Positions 38,594 through 49,965 of a stretch of DNA of 64,000 nucleotides are shown piece after piece. The notes beneath the pieces are model-generated. The model was given only the letters and a program-made list of their open reading frames with translations, was not told where the DNA came from and searched no databases. The translations under genes were made by a program, and so were the position numbers. The stretch is taken from NCBI GenBank assembly GCA_003214525.1, contig QCLN01000001.1, forward strand, positions 52,639 to 116,638, written 5' to 3'. The DNA is from Pelagibacteraceae bacterium AG-414-M23. GTDB taxonomy: Bacteria; Pseudomonadota; Alphaproteobacteria; Pelagibacterales; Pelagibacteraceae. Position 1 is the first letter of the stretch. Each line of letters starts with the position of its first letter.

Positions 38594-40007
38594 CGTCCTT
38601 GTTATATAAAATTTTATTTTTTAAAGTATCTATTTTAATATTTAATTCGTTATCCTCTTTTCTAAGTTTTTCAATTGTTTTTACAGAATGTATTACTGTT
38701 GTATGATCTCTATTTGAAAAACATCTGCCAATTTCTGGTAAAGATTTTGATGTAAGCATTTTTGCTAAATATATTGCTGTTTGCCTTGGTCTAACTAGGT
38801 ATCTTGATCTTCTAGATGAAAGCATTTCATTTTTACTGATCTTAAAGTATTTGCACACAATTGTCTGAATACTATCTATTGTTACTTTATTTTCGTAAAT
38901 ATTTAGTAAATCTTTTAGAATAATTCTTGTTTCAGATAAATTAGGTACTCTATTATATATTCTAGAGAAAGACACAATCCTATTTAATGCTCCTACTAAT
39001 TCCCTTATGCTTGATTTAATTTCTGAACATATAAATTTTTGGATTTCTTCTGAAATAATAACATTATTGTTATTCATAATGCTTAGTTCTGATAATTTGT
39101 TTTTAACTATTTCTGCTCTGAGATTTAAATCTGGATTCTGTATATCAACTACCAAACCTCCTGAAAATCGTGATCTAATCCTCTCCTGAATTCTATTAAG
39201 TTTACTAGGAGGCCTATCTGCTGTTAAAACTATTTTTGAACGTTTTTCTAATAATGCACTAAAAGTATGAAAAAACTCTTCTTGTAGTGCTTCTTTTCCA
39301 TTCATAAATTGAATATCATCAATAAGCAAAACATCTGTATTTCTAAAATAATCTTTAAATTTTATCATCTCATTTGATTTAATTGATTTCACAAAATGAT
39401 ACATAAATCTCTCAGCTGATATAAACATTACTTTTTTATTAGCTTTAAGCTTTAAACCAATTGCATTTAATAAATGAGTTTTGCCCATTCCAACTCCAGA
39501 ATATAAGTACAATGGATTATAGCTGGATAAATTTTCGGTAACTTTTTTTGATGCTTCATAAGCAAGGCTATTGCTTTGACCAACTATAAAGTTATCAAAA
39601 TTTTTATTTGGATCTATTCTACTATATTGAATAAATGTATCTTTAATAAATGCAACATTTCCGTCTATCACATTAGTTTCTTCACTTTGATTCAATCCAT
39701 TTTTTGAATCTGATATAATTTTTGATATAGAGTTTATTTTAAATTCGATTCTGTTAATATTCTTATTATGAGATTTAATTACCTGAATAACGTTATCTAG
39801 ATATCTAGATGTAATCCAATCTCTAATAAATCTTGTGGGTACTGAAATCAATAGATAGTTTGTATTTGTTTCAATAAGTTCCATTTTTTTTAACCAGCTA
39901 TCGAAGACATCTTTTCCAAATTTAATTTTGAAATCTTCTTGAACTAGTTCCCAGTTTAAAACTTCTGGATTAATTTGTTTTAAATTTTGATTTAAGGAAT
40001 TTTTCAT
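38583..40007 (-). CDS. dnaA: Chromosomal replication initiator DnaA
   Basis: 474 residues. Domain I covers about 1-95, a variable domain II follows, and the AAA+ domain has Walker A GVGMGKTHLL near 171-180 and Walker B LLIDDIQF. Domain IV ends with SNRDHTTVIHSVKTIEKL, the DnaA-box-binding signature. The protein opens the origin of replication. dnaA-dnaN is a conserved pair; rpsT lies upstream on the same strand. Confidence 0.97.
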   Translation of the reverse strand: MKNSLNQNLKQINPEVLNWELVQEDFKIKFGKDVFDSWLKKMELIETNTNYLLISVPTRFIRDWITSRYLDNVIQVIKSHNKNINRIEFKINSISKIISDSKNGLNQSEETNVIDGNVAFIKDTFIQYSRIDPNKNFDNFIVGQSNSLAYEASKKVTENLSSYNPLYLYSGVGMGKTHLLNAIGLKLKANKKVMFISAERFMYHFVKSIKSNEMIKFKDYFRNTDVLLIDDIQFMNGKEALQEEFFHTFSALLEKRSKIVLTADRPPSKLNRIQERIRSRFSGGLVVDIQNPDLNLRAEIVKNKLSELSIMNNNNVIISEEIQKFICSEIKSSIRELVGALNRIVSFSRIYNRVPNLSETRIILKDLLNIYENKVTIDSIQTIVCKYFKISKNEMLSSRRSRYLVRPRQTAIYLAKMLTSKSLPEIGRCFSNRDHTTVIHSVKTIEKLRKEDNELNIKIDTLKNKILYNKDDEI

Positions 40008-40243
40008 TGAGAACTTGTTTAATCTGAAATAATTAGTTTATGCAATATTTTAAATTTTTTAAAAAAAAAAAAATGTAATCCTGAATTGAAATTTTTTTTT
40101 CTAAAAATAAAATCTAAGATTGAATCACATAATAAATTTTAAGTTGTAAATTGTTTTAAAAAATTATTAGATCAAATTTGTTTACTTAATTTAATATAGA
40201 TATTGTGCCAAAATACTATTTTAAATACAATAAGTTGATTCAA
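40008..40243. other. AT-rich spacer between rpsT and dnaA
   Basis: 236 bases with long A and T runs. No ORF of note. I searched by eye for DnaA boxes (TTATNCACA) on both strands and found only weak 7-of-9 matches (TTATGCAAT near 40040 and a TTGGCACAA-like site on the minus strand near 40203). This region must hold the dnaA promoter, but nothing here marks it as an origin. Confidence 0.5.
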
Positions 40244-40504
40244 TTAAAGAGAGTTAATTCTTTTTGTGATTCTAGAAACATTTCTTGACGCATTTTGTTT
40301 CTTAATAACTCCAGTTTTTGCAATTTTCATCAACTCAGAATTTAATTTTGGAAGGTAACCAAGTGCTGCTTTTTTATCTTTTTTTTCAATTAAAAGGTTA
40401 ATTTTTTTAATTGCACTTTTGTATCTGCTTTTTCTCGACTTATTTACTAAAGTTTGTCTTAGAGTTCTTCTATTTGTTTTAATTGCCGATTTTGTATTTG
40501 CCAT
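40244..40504 (-). CDS. rpsT: 30S ribosomal protein S20
   Basis: 86 residues with the family pattern MANTKSAIKTNRRTLRQ, a central Lys-rich helix and IKKQNASRNVSRI near the end. bS20 binds the 5' domain of 16S rRNA. A promoter lies directly upstream and predicts a leader of only a few bases, so the message may be leaderless or nearly so. Confidence 0.97.
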   Translation of the reverse strand: MANTKSAIKTNRRTLRQTLVNKSRKSRYKSAIKKINLLIEKKDKKAALGYLPKLNSELMKIAKTGVIKKQNASRNVSRITKRINSL

Positions 40505-40513
40505 GTGCGCGAT

Positions 40514-40542
40514 TGTATAGCTTGCTTATTTTATATGGTCAA
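40514..40542 (-). promoter_or_regulatory. Sigma70-type promoter for rpsT
   Basis: On the minus strand TTGACC (40537-40542) is followed by a 17-base spacer and TATACA (40514-40519), giving 5 of 6 and 4 of 6 matches to consensus. The predicted start near 40507 leaves about 3-5 bases before the rpsT ATG. No Shine-Dalgarno is present in that space. Confidence 0.6.
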
Positions 40543-40554
40543 TTGAATTTTTTA

Positions 40555-41418
40555 TTATTTTTGACAAATATTACACATGTAGGTTGATCTATTTGATATA
40601 TTTACCTTAATAATAGTGCCCAAACATAATTTGTTTTTGCATGATTTATTTTCTTTATCATAGACGCGAAATTCTTTTTGATAAGATCCTTGTCTTCCAT
40701 TTATAGAGAGGAAGTTGTTGATTGTTGTTCCGCCTCTTTTAATTGAAAGCTTTAGTACTTTTTTTGTATAAAAAATAATTTTTTCTATTTCATTATTGCT
40801 TATTTTACCAGAATTTTTGAATGGATTTATTTTTGAATAATTTAATATTTCACTTGCATATATATTACCTATGCCAGATATAAATTTTTGATCTATAATA
40901 GTATTTTTTATATTTTTATTTTTTTTAAAAAAATATTCTTTTATATATTTAAAATTGAAATTTTTATCAAAAGGTTCAGGTCCAAGTTTACTAAAATAAT
41001 TTTTTAAATTAATATTACCTATAATTAACTTAATAAAGCCGAATCTTCTTGGGTCATTAAAAATGATTGAAAAATTATTAAAATTAAACAATACATGGTT
41101 ATGTTTTTTGGGAAGATTTTTAGAATGGTAAAAACTTAAATTCGTATTTTGAGAATTATTTCTAGTTCTAATTAAATGTAAAGTTCCTGACATGCCTAAA
41201 TGAATAATCAAAAATAACTCGTTTTTAAATCCAATTACTAAATACTTAGATATTCTTTTAACTATGTTTATTTTTAAGTTGGCTAATTTTTTAGATATAT
41301 TATCTGGAACCGGATATCTTAATCTTTTATTTTTAACTATAATTTTTAATAATTTTTTGTTGAGTATATATTTCTCAAGTGACTGTTTTACTACTTCAAC
41401 TTCTGGTAATTCTGGCAT
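40555..41418 (-). CDS. mutM: Formamidopyrimidine-DNA glycosylase
   Basis: 287 residues. It begins MPELPEVEVVKQSL, in which Pro2 after Met removal is the catalytic residue and Glu3 and Glu6 are conserved. A GIGNIYASEIL helix-two-turn-helix segment lies near 183 and a C-terminal zinc finger (C-x4-C ... C-x2-C) closes the protein. The enzyme excises oxidised purines such as 8-oxoguanine. It is divergent from ubiE with 35 bases between starts. Confidence 0.96.
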   Translation of the reverse strand: MPELPEVEVVKQSLEKYILNKKLLKIIVKNKRLRYPVPDNISKKLANLKINIVKRISKYLVIGFKNELFLIIHLGMSGTLHLIRTRNNSQNTNLSFYHSKNLPKKHNHVLFNFNNFSIIFNDPRRFGFIKLIIGNINLKNYFSKLGPEPFDKNFNFKYIKEYFFKKNKNIKNTIIDQKFISGIGNIYASEILNYSKINPFKNSGKISNNEIEKIIFYTKKVLKLSIKRGGTTINNFLSINGRQGSYQKEFRVYDKENKSCKNKLCLGTIIKVNISNRSTYMCNICQK

Positions 41419-41453
41419 ATCAGACTATATTAATAATAAATAAAAAAATAAAA

Positions 41454-42158
41454 ATGCAACAAAAACTACAAAATACTAAAAACCTCGTTTCAGATGTGTT
41501 TGACAAAGTCTACAATAAATATGACTTAATGAACAATTTAATCTCATTTGGTGTTCATAAATCTTGGAAAAAACAATTGATATATTCTATGAATCCGAAG
41601 CCCAATAAAAAATTAATAGATGTTGCATGTGGAACTGCTGATATTGCTAAACTTTTCATAAATGCAACAGGCGGTAAGTCAATAGTTGAATGCGTTGACC
41701 CAAATAAAAAAATGGTCTCATTAGGAAAAGATAAACTTAAAAATTATAAAAATATTTCTTGGAAAATTGCACCAGCTGAAAAGTTGCCATTCAAAGATTC
41801 TCAATTTGACTATTATGCCATTAGCTTTGGTTTAAGAAATACAAAAAATATAAGCAAAAGTTTATCAGAGGCTTACAGAGTGCTAAAAAAAGGCGGTAGA
41901 TTTTTCTGTCTTGAATTTTCAAAAATTGAAAATGATTCTTTGGATTTTTTCTATCAAAATTATTCAAAATTCATACCTTCTGTAGGTGAATTTGTTGTTG
42001 GTGATAAAAAACCTTATGAATATTTAGTTAAAAGTATTAAGGAATTCATAGATCAAGAAGAACTAATTGACTTGATGAAAAAAAATAAATTTGAAAAATG
42101 TAAATATTTAAACCTAAATGGAGGCATAGTAGCGTTGCATAGCGGTTGGAAGATTTAA
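41454..42158 (+). CDS. ubiE: Ubiquinone/menaquinone C-methyltransferase UbiE
   Basis: 234 residues. VSDVFDKVYNKYDLMNNLISFG-type start, SAM-binding DVACGTADIA near 53-62, a YAISFGLRN motif and an EAYRVLKKGGRF segment are diagnostic. The frame is open further upstream, but those codons lie over the mutM start; the ATG at MQQKLQN fits the family. The enzyme methylates the quinone ring. It is coupled to ubiB through TAATG. Confidence 0.95.
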   Translation: MQQKLQNTKNLVSDVFDKVYNKYDLMNNLISFGVHKSWKKQLIYSMNPKPNKKLIDVACGTADIAKLFINATGGKSIVECVDPNKKMVSLGKDKLKNYKNISWKIAPAEKLPFKDSQFDYYAISFGLRNTKNISKSLSEAYRVLKKGGRFFCLEFSKIENDSLDFFYQNYSKFIPSVGEFVVGDKKPYEYLVKSIKEFIDQEELIDLMKKNKFEKCKYLNLNGGIVALHSGWKI

Positions 42159-43720
42159 TGATAAAAAAATTAATAACTTTATTTAAAATTGGAAGAAAGT
42201 TAGCTCTGTCCGATGCTATAAATATAATTTCTAAAATTTACGAAATTCCTATTTTAATTAAAATTTTTTTTAGTTTGTTAGCTTTATTTGGTAAAAAAAA
42301 TATTAATCAAAATATTAGTGAAGAGGAAAGACTCTGTAGATCAATTGAGTCTATGGGTATTACTTTTATTAAGCTTGGTCAATTTCTAGCTACTAGACCA
42401 GATATAATTGGTGAAAAATTATCTGACCAACTTCAAACTCTTCAAGATAAAGTTCCTGCATTTCCTAAGGATATTGCCTTAAGTGAAATAAAAAAAAGTG
42501 TTGGCGATGAGAATTATGAAGAATTTATAAATATTTCCGAACCAATTGCTGCTGCATCAATTGCACAGGTACATAAAGCTCAAATTAAAGAAGAAGGTGT
42601 TTTAAAGGAAGTTGCAATTAAAATTTTAAGACCAAATATTAAAAAAATTTTTAATGACGAGATAGAAGCTTTAATGCTTTTTGCATATATGATCGAGTCA
42701 TTAGTTAAAAAAACAAAAAGACTTAAACTTGTCGAGGTAGTTTTTTTATTAAAAGAAATTACTAATCATGAAATGGATTTAAGATTTGAGGCTGCTGCTG
42801 CAAATGAATTTTATGAAAATACAATTAATGATGTGGGTTTTAAAATACCAAAAATATATTGGAAACTTACAAGCGATAATGTTCTTACATTAGATTGGAT
42901 TAATGGAATTTCAATTAGAGAAGTAGAAAAAATTAAATTACTTGGTGTTAATATTAAATCACTAGCCAAAGATATAATTCAACATTTTCTAAGACATGCA
43001 GTTAGAGATGGATATTTTCATGCAGATATGCATCAAGGAAATTTACTATTAGATAATAGTGGTCAATTAATCTTTATAGATTTTGGGATAATGGGAAGAA
43101 TTGATAAAATAAATAGAAGATTTTTAGCAGAAATTTTATATGGATTTATAAAGAGAGATTATAAAAAAGTAGCTGAAGTTCATATTGCTGCTAGTCTAGT
43201 TCCTCAAAATGTAAACGCTGAAGAATTAGCGCAAGCCTTAAGATCTATAGGAGAGCCAATATTTGGTCAGTCAGTAAAAAATATTTCTGGTGGTAAACTA
43301 TTAAAACAATTATTTGATATCACAGAAAAATTTAATATGCAGACACAGCCTCAATTATTACTTCTTCAAAAAACTATGGTTGTTGTTGAGGGAGTGGCAA
43401 GAAAACTTGATCCAGATGCAAATATTTGGGAAATATCTCAACCAGTATTGGAAAAATGGCTTAAAGAATCAAAAGATCCTATAAGTGAAATAGGAAGTAT
43501 TTTAAAAGATACTTCTGAAGTTTTAAAAAAACTTCCTGAATTGCCTCAAGTTATGGATAAAGCTAATCAAGCTTTAACCTACCTAGCTAGTGGACAAATT
43601 CCACAAAGTTCAAATACTTATTCATCATTAAATGAAAAAAAAACTGAACTTAAATCATTTAAAAATCAAAGTATTGTTGGTTTATTATTTCTTGTAATTT
43701 TATCGATCATAGTATTTTAA
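42158..43720 (+). CDS. ubiB: UbiB/ABC1-ADCK kinase-like ubiquinone biosynthesis protein
   Basis: 520 residues from the ATG that overlaps the ubiE stop (a TTG upstream is not preferred). The KxGQ motif is in FIKLGQFLATRPD, the Ala-rich loop in AAASIAQVHKAQ, and DMHQGNLL with IDFGIMG forms the catalytic loop. One membrane segment closes the C-terminus (GLLFLVILSIIVF). UbiB supports ubiquinone synthesis, possibly by ATP-dependent extraction of lipid intermediates. Confidence 0.95.
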   Translation: MIKKLITLFKIGRKLALSDAINIISKIYEIPILIKIFFSLLALFGKKNINQNISEEERLCRSIESMGITFIKLGQFLATRPDIIGEKLSDQLQTLQDKVPAFPKDIALSEIKKSVGDENYEEFINISEPIAAASIAQVHKAQIKEEGVLKEVAIKILRPNIKKIFNDEIEALMLFAYMIESLVKKTKRLKLVEVVFLLKEITNHEMDLRFEAAAANEFYENTINDVGFKIPKIYWKLTSDNVLTLDWINGISIREVEKIKLLGVNIKSLAKDIIQHFLRHAVRDGYFHADMHQGNLLLDNSGQLIFIDFGIMGRIDKINRRFLAEILYGFIKRDYKKVAEVHIAASLVPQNVNAEELAQALRSIGEPIFGQSVKNISGGKLLKQLFDITEKFNMQTQPQLLLLQKTMVVVEGVARKLDPDANIWEISQPVLEKWLKESKDPISEIGSILKDTSEVLKKLPELPQVMDKANQALTYLASGQIPQSSNTYSSLNEKKTELKSFKNQSIVGLLFLVILSIIVF

Positions 43721-43727
43721 TTCCGAA

Positions 43728-44939
43728 ATGAAAAATTTGAATAATAAAAAAATTTTATTGGTAATCTGTGGTGGGATAGCAGCATATAAATCTCTAGAAT
43801 TAATAAGAATTTTAAAAAAGAACGGTTGTCAGATTAAAACTATCATTACTAAAGGTGCAATGGAGTTTATAACACCTCTATCAGTTAGCTCTCTTTCAAA
43901 TGAAAAAGTTTTCATTGATTTATTTGATTTTAAAAATGAAGCAGAAATGGATCATATTTCTTTGTCTAGATGGGCAGATGTTATTTTATTTGCGCCAGTT
44001 ACAGCTAATAAAATAGCTCAATTAAGCCATGGTTTAGCTGAAGATTTGGCCACTACTGTTGCTCTGGCTTCTGATAAAGAGATTTTTCTTACTCCAGCAA
44101 TGAATGTCAGAATGTGGGAAAATAAAATTACAAAAAAAAATTTACAAAAACTTATTGGTGCAGGTTATAAAATAATCGGCCCTGATATTGGGGAAATGGC
44201 ATGTGGCGAGTATGGTAAAGGAAAATTTTCTGATCCAATAGAGATTTCTATAATAATCAATAGTTATTTTAAAAGATTGGAGGAAAATAAACATTTTAAA
44301 GCTCTGGTTACTGCAGGACCAACAAGAGAATATATTGATCCTATTAGATTTATCACAAATAGATCTTCAGGAAAACAAGGTTATGCGATAGCAGAAGAAC
44401 TTCAAAAAAATGGTTTTGAGACAACTCTTGTTTCTGGCCCAACAAATTTAAAATCACCAGAAGGTGTAAAAATTTTTAATGTAAATAGCGCTGATGAAAT
44501 GTATGAAAAAACAATGGAAAATCTTCCAGTTGATGTTGCAATTTTTACAGCAGCTGTTGGTGATTTTAGAGCAAAGCAAATGAGCCTCGAAAAAATAAAA
44601 AAACAAAATCTTGAAAAAATAGAAATAACTAAAACTAAAGATATTCTTGACTATACATCAAAACATAACAAACTAAGACCAAAGCTTGTTATAGGTTTTG
44701 CAGCCGAAACAAGTAATTTAGATGAAAATTCAAAGAATAAACTGATTGAAAAAAATTGTGATTGGATAGTTGCAAATGACGTTTCAAATAAAAAGATAGG
44801 ATTTGATAGTGAATATAATGAAGTTAAAATATTTCAAAGAAATAGACCAAATATTGAAAATATTTCAATTACTACCAAAGAAATGATTGCTAAAAAGTTA
44901 GTAGAAAAAATTTCTAACGAACTAAAAGCAAATGGTTAA
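43728..44939 (+). CDS. coaBC: Bifunctional phosphopantothenoylcysteine decarboxylase/synthase
   Basis: 403 residues. The CoaC half has GGIAAYKSLELIR, the catalytic-His segment MDHISLSRWAD, PAMNVRMWEN and MACGEYGKG (Cys proton donor). The CoaB half begins VTAGPTREYIDPIRFITN near 196 and includes the AAVGDFRAKQ Lys segment. It makes 4'-phosphopantetheine in coenzyme A synthesis. It overlaps dut by eight bases. Confidence 0.96.
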   Translation: MKNLNNKKILLVICGGIAAYKSLELIRILKKNGCQIKTIITKGAMEFITPLSVSSLSNEKVFIDLFDFKNEAEMDHISLSRWADVILFAPVTANKIAQLSHGLAEDLATTVALASDKEIFLTPAMNVRMWENKITKKNLQKLIGAGYKIIGPDIGEMACGEYGKGKFSDPIEISIIINSYFKRLEENKHFKALVTAGPTREYIDPIRFITNRSSGKQGYAIAEELQKNGFETTLVSGPTNLKSPEGVKIFNVNSADEMYEKTMENLPVDVAIFTAAVGDFRAKQMSLEKIKKQNLEKIEITKTKDILDYTSKHNKLRPKLVIGFAAETSNLDENSKNKLIEKNCDWIVANDVSNKKIGFDSEYNEVKIFQRNRPNIENISITTKEMIAKKLVEKISNELKANG

Positions 44940-45369
44940 AATCCTTATTAAAAAACTAAATTCTAAAGTTAAACTACCAAGCTATAAAACAGATGGATCT
45001 TCTGGAATGGATCTTATGGCATTTATAGATAAACCCATATCTATATTGCCTCAAAAATCAGAATTAATACCAACAGGATTATCTATAGCAATTCCTAATA
45101 ACACAGAAGTGCAAATAAGACCTAGGTCTGGTCTAGCTGCAAAAAATAATATTTCAGTTTTAAATACTCCAGGAACAGTTGATAGTGACTATCGTGGAGA
45201 GTTAAAAGTAATTCTTTATAATCATGGAAATAAAGAATTTATTGTAAACAATGAAGACAGAATAGCTCAAATGGTATTATTACCAATAATTAAAGCGAAC
45301 CTTGAAGAGGTACAAGCTCTCCCTGAAACAATTAGGGGCAAAGGTGGATTTGGTTCCACTGGAAAATGA
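44932..45369 (+). CDS. dut: Deoxyuridine triphosphatase (dUTPase)
   Basis: 145 residues with all five motifs: SGMDLMAF, PRSGLAAK, NTPGTVDSDYRGE, DRIAQMVLLP and the C-terminal GKGGFGSTGK arm. It removes dUTP and supplies dUMP for thymidylate synthesis. It is joined to the flanking coaBC and ThiF/MoeB-like genes by short overlaps. Confidence 0.97.
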   Translation: MVKILIKKLNSKVKLPSYKTDGSSGMDLMAFIDKPISILPQKSELIPTGLSIAIPNNTEVQIRPRSGLAAKNNISVLNTPGTVDSDYRGELKVILYNHGNKEFIVNNEDRIAQMVLLPIIKANLEEVQALPETIRGKGGFGSTGK

Positions 45370-46118
45370 AGAAAATAAATAAAAATTATTTAAACAGATA
45401 TTCAAGACAAATATTACTTAAAAACATAGGTGTAGCTGGCCAAAAAAAAATTAGTTCATCAAAAGTATTTATTGTTGGAGCAGGAGGATTAGGTTGTCCT
45501 ATTGCTGATTTATTATGTAGGGCAGGGATCGGAAAAATTGGAGTAATTGATCATGATAAAATTTCACTTTCAAATCTTAATAGACAAACACTTTTTAATA
45601 CAAGCGATATAAATAAATACAAAGTTGATGTATTAAAAAAAAAATTAAAAAAAATTAATCCTTTAGTTAAAGTAAATGTTTTTAAAAAAAAAATTAATAA
45701 AAAAAATATAAATAATTTAATTTCTAAATATCAGTTAATTGTTGATGCTTCAGATAATTTTGAAACAAAATTTTTATTAAATGAAAAGTCAATTAAATAT
45801 AAAAAAAAATTGATTGTTGGTGCAATTAGTAGATTTGATGGTCATATTTTTGTATTTAATTTTAATGATAATAAAAGTGCTTGTTTAAAATGTTTTTATC
45901 AGGAGAAGCCTTCTGATGAAATTTTAAATTGTGACCAAGAAGGAATTCTTGGAACAACAGCAAGTATTGTAGGATCTTTACAAGCAAATGAAATTATTAA
46001 ATCAATTGTAAGTTCTAAAAATAATTTAAATAATTCAATATTAATTTTAAACACCTTAAATCTAAAATTAAGAATTGTTAAATTTAAAAAAATTAAAAAA
46101 TGTATATGCGATTTATAA
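45366..46118 (+). CDS. ThiF/MoeB-type adenylyltransferase
   Basis: 250 residues. GAGGLGCPIADLLCRAGIGKIGVIDHD lies near 38-64, LSNLNRQTLF (Arg finger) near 68-77, and zinc Cys pairs are CLKCFY and CIC near the end. A DQEGILGTTASIVGS helix replaces the MoeB catalytic loop region. E1-like enzymes adenylate the C-terminal Gly-Gly of ThiS or MoaD for sulfur transfer. I cannot tell ThiF from MoeB here; no thi or moa genes are in the window. Confidence 0.88.
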   Translation: MKKINKNYLNRYSRQILLKNIGVAGQKKISSSKVFIVGAGGLGCPIADLLCRAGIGKIGVIDHDKISLSNLNRQTLFNTSDINKYKVDVLKKKLKKINPLVKVNVFKKKINKKNINNLISKYQLIVDASDNFETKFLLNEKSIKYKKKLIVGAISRFDGHIFVFNFNDNKSACLKCFYQEKPSDEILNCDQEGILGTTASIVGSLQANEIIKSIVSSKNNLNNSILILNTLNLKLRIVKFKKIKKCICDL

Positions 46119-46555
46119 TTTATTTTATAATTTATTTTATAATTATTTTTCCCTTACACATAACTTTTGCTGATGAATTTGTTATGTTAAAAAATAGTAA
46201 AGTGAATGTTAGGTATGGACCAAGTTTTGAATATCCAATTAAATATATTTATTTAAAAAAAAATTTACCTATAAAAGTAATTGATAAAAAAGAAAATTTT
46301 AGAAGAATCATTGATCACAAACATAATAGTGGATGGATACACACTTCGCAGTTAAAAAAATCCTCTTCTGTAATATTAACTAAAAATCAGTTTATTTTTA
46401 CTAAACCAACTAAATTTTCTAAGCCAATAGCAATTGCCGAAAAAGGCAAACTTATTTTACTTAACAAATGTAAAAAAAAATGGTGTAAAACTTCTTTTGA
46501 ACAAATTTCTGGATGGATGTTATTTGAAAAATTTTGGGGGAAGCTACCTAACTAG
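46100..46555 (+). CDS. Secreted SH3b-domain protein
   Basis: 151 residues. An N-terminal signal peptide (about 1-24, ending near ITFADE) is followed by a bacterial SH3 domain with SKVNVRYGPSFEYPI (about 33-47) and GWIHTSQL, then a second SH3-like half (FTKPTKFSKPIAIAEKGK ... WCKTSFEQISGW). Such proteins are periplasmic and may bind cell-wall components. The signal is encoded by a 12-base tandem repeat. It overlaps the preceding gene by 19 bases and converges on the next. Confidence 0.85.
   Translation: MYMRFIIYFIIYFIIIFPLHITFADEFVMLKNSKVNVRYGPSFEYPIKYIYLKKNLPIKVIDKKENFRRIIDHKHNSGWIHTSQLKKSSSVILTKNQFIFTKPTKFSKPIAIAEKGKLILLNKCKKKWCKTSFEQISGWMLFEKFWGKLPN
46112..46147 (+). repeat. 12-base tandem repeat inside the SH3-protein signal peptide
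   Basis: TTTATAATTTAT is present twice, followed by a third copy with one change (TTTATAATTATT), in frame as FIIY-FIIY-FIII. Because 12 is a multiple of three, copy-number changes would lengthen or shorten the hydrophobic core without a frameshift. Confidence 0.7.
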
Positions 46556-47145
46556 TTAAAAGGATTTTCTAAAACACAAGCAACTAAATGTACTCTAGCT
46601 TGTTCGCCACCATTAAAAAAGTTGTGAAATTTTATATTGTTAGTAATTGTTACTGTGCCATCCGCCGGCATATGTTTGGCAATATTTTCTATAACCATCA
46701 TACATCCTTTATTTGTGATAATTGGTATATGTAGTCTTGGTTCTGGATCTTTATGCCAACTTAAAGTTGATCTGGGCCCTTTGACTAAGAGTCTAATTCT
46801 ACCTAATTTAAATTTACTTTTTAAGGTATCATAAACTTCTTTAAAGTAAGTATCTTCAAACTCAGGTATTAGCTCTGTATATTTTGACTCATCTATATCT
46901 ATATCTCTTGATACTTCTTTTCCTGTTTCATCGGCAATTGTCCAGTATTTTCCACGTAAATTATGTCCTTCTACTGAAATTTTATCATTTGGAATTCTAT
47001 TTAATGGAATAGCTCCGAAATGAGATATTCCTAGAGACTTAAATTTTTTTCTATCTAAAATTTTATCTAAATCTTTTCTAAGCCTAAATATATCAAATTT
47101 AATGTCTGGTACTTGATAAAAATCTTTGTAACTCATTTCCGCCAT
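46552..47145 (-). CDS. Aspartyl/asparaginyl beta-hydroxylase-like protein
   Basis: 197 residues. LSWHKDPEPRLHIPI (about 127-141) and FHNFFNGGEQARVHLVACV near 172-190 give the paired His residues and Arg of the Asp/Asn beta-hydroxylase fold, an Fe(II)/2-oxoglutarate oxygenase. No signal peptide is present, so it is probably cytosolic. Its substrate in bacteria is not established. It is downstream of katG on the same strand, 18 bases away. Confidence 0.8.
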   Translation of the reverse strand: MAEMSYKDFYQVPDIKFDIFRLRKDLDKILDRKKFKSLGISHFGAIPLNRIPNDKISVEGHNLRGKYWTIADETGKEVSRDIDIDESKYTELIPEFEDTYFKEVYDTLKSKFKLGRIRLLVKGPRSTLSWHKDPEPRLHIPIITNKGCMMVIENIAKHMPADGTVTITNNIKFHNFFNGGEQARVHLVACVLENPFN

Positions 47146-47163
47146 AAGTGTTTAAAATATTAT

Positions 47164-49418
<2,255 letters not shown>

Positions 49419-49470
49419 TATGGTAGAATTATCGATTGTAATTTATAAAATGATTTTGAGATATTTGAGA

Positions 49471-49887
49471 CTAGTTACTATTTTCAATTTTAACTAGTAC
49501 TTCTATAGATTTAATTTTCTTTCCTGGTAAAATTTTTTTAATTCTTATTTTATCGACATCATCTTTCTTTAAATCTATGAGCTCATTAGTATTTACATCA
49601 AGAAAGTGGTGGTGATTTGAAGTATTTGTGTCAAAATAACTTTTTTCACTATTTACTGATATTTCTTTTAAAAATCCTTTTTTTTTAAAAGAATGAACTG
49701 TGTTATATAAAGTTGCTAAAGATATTTTTTTTTTTCTTTCTTTTTTAAATATTTCTGCAAGTTCATTAATTGAGAAATGAAAAGTTTTTTTTCTATCAAA
49801 AAGTAATTTACAAATTTCTAATCTTTGTTTGGTGGGTCTTAAACCTGACACCCTTAATTTTTCAATAAATATGCTATTATCATCCAT
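49471..49887 (-). CDS. irr: Fur-family transcriptional regulator, Irr type
   Basis: 138 residues. Helix-turn-helix region: LRPTKQRLEICKLLF (about 15-29) and SLATLYNTVHSFKKKG. A His-triplet NHHHFLDV near 91-98 and the lack of the C-terminal CxxC pairs fit Irr rather than Fur or PerR. In rhizobia Irr controls iron and heme genes and lies beside fabA-fabB-fabI, the arrangement seen here. The katG start lies 90 bases downstream and carries a matching box. PerR is an alternative given the katG neighbour. Confidence 0.85.
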   Translation of the reverse strand: MDDNSIFIEKLRVSGLRPTKQRLEICKLLFDRKKTFHFSINELAEIFKKERKKKISLATLYNTVHSFKKKGFLKEISVNSEKSYFDTNTSNHHHFLDVNTNELIDLKKDDVDKIRIKKILPGKKIKSIEVLVKIENSN

Positions 49888-49933
49888 TTTTTGACAGATT
49901 TATAACAAACCAAAAATATTTGTATATTGAAAT

Positions 49934-49954
49934 TTTAATAAATAAAGTATTAAA
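49934..49954. promoter_or_regulatory. Inverted repeat upstream of fabA
   Basis: TTTAATA and TATTAAA form a perfect 7-bp inverted repeat separated by seven bases, ending 11 bases before the fabA ATG in the 78-base irr/fabA divergent region. It could be an operator for either gene, but simple A/T repeats arise by chance in such sequence. Confidence 0.3.
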
Positions 49955-49965
49955 CAGCTATATAT

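Noticed and set aside
40008..40243. Replication origin next to dnaA
   Set aside because: No cluster of DnaA boxes on either strand, only weak 7-of-9 matches. In many alphaproteobacteria the origin is not beside dnaA.
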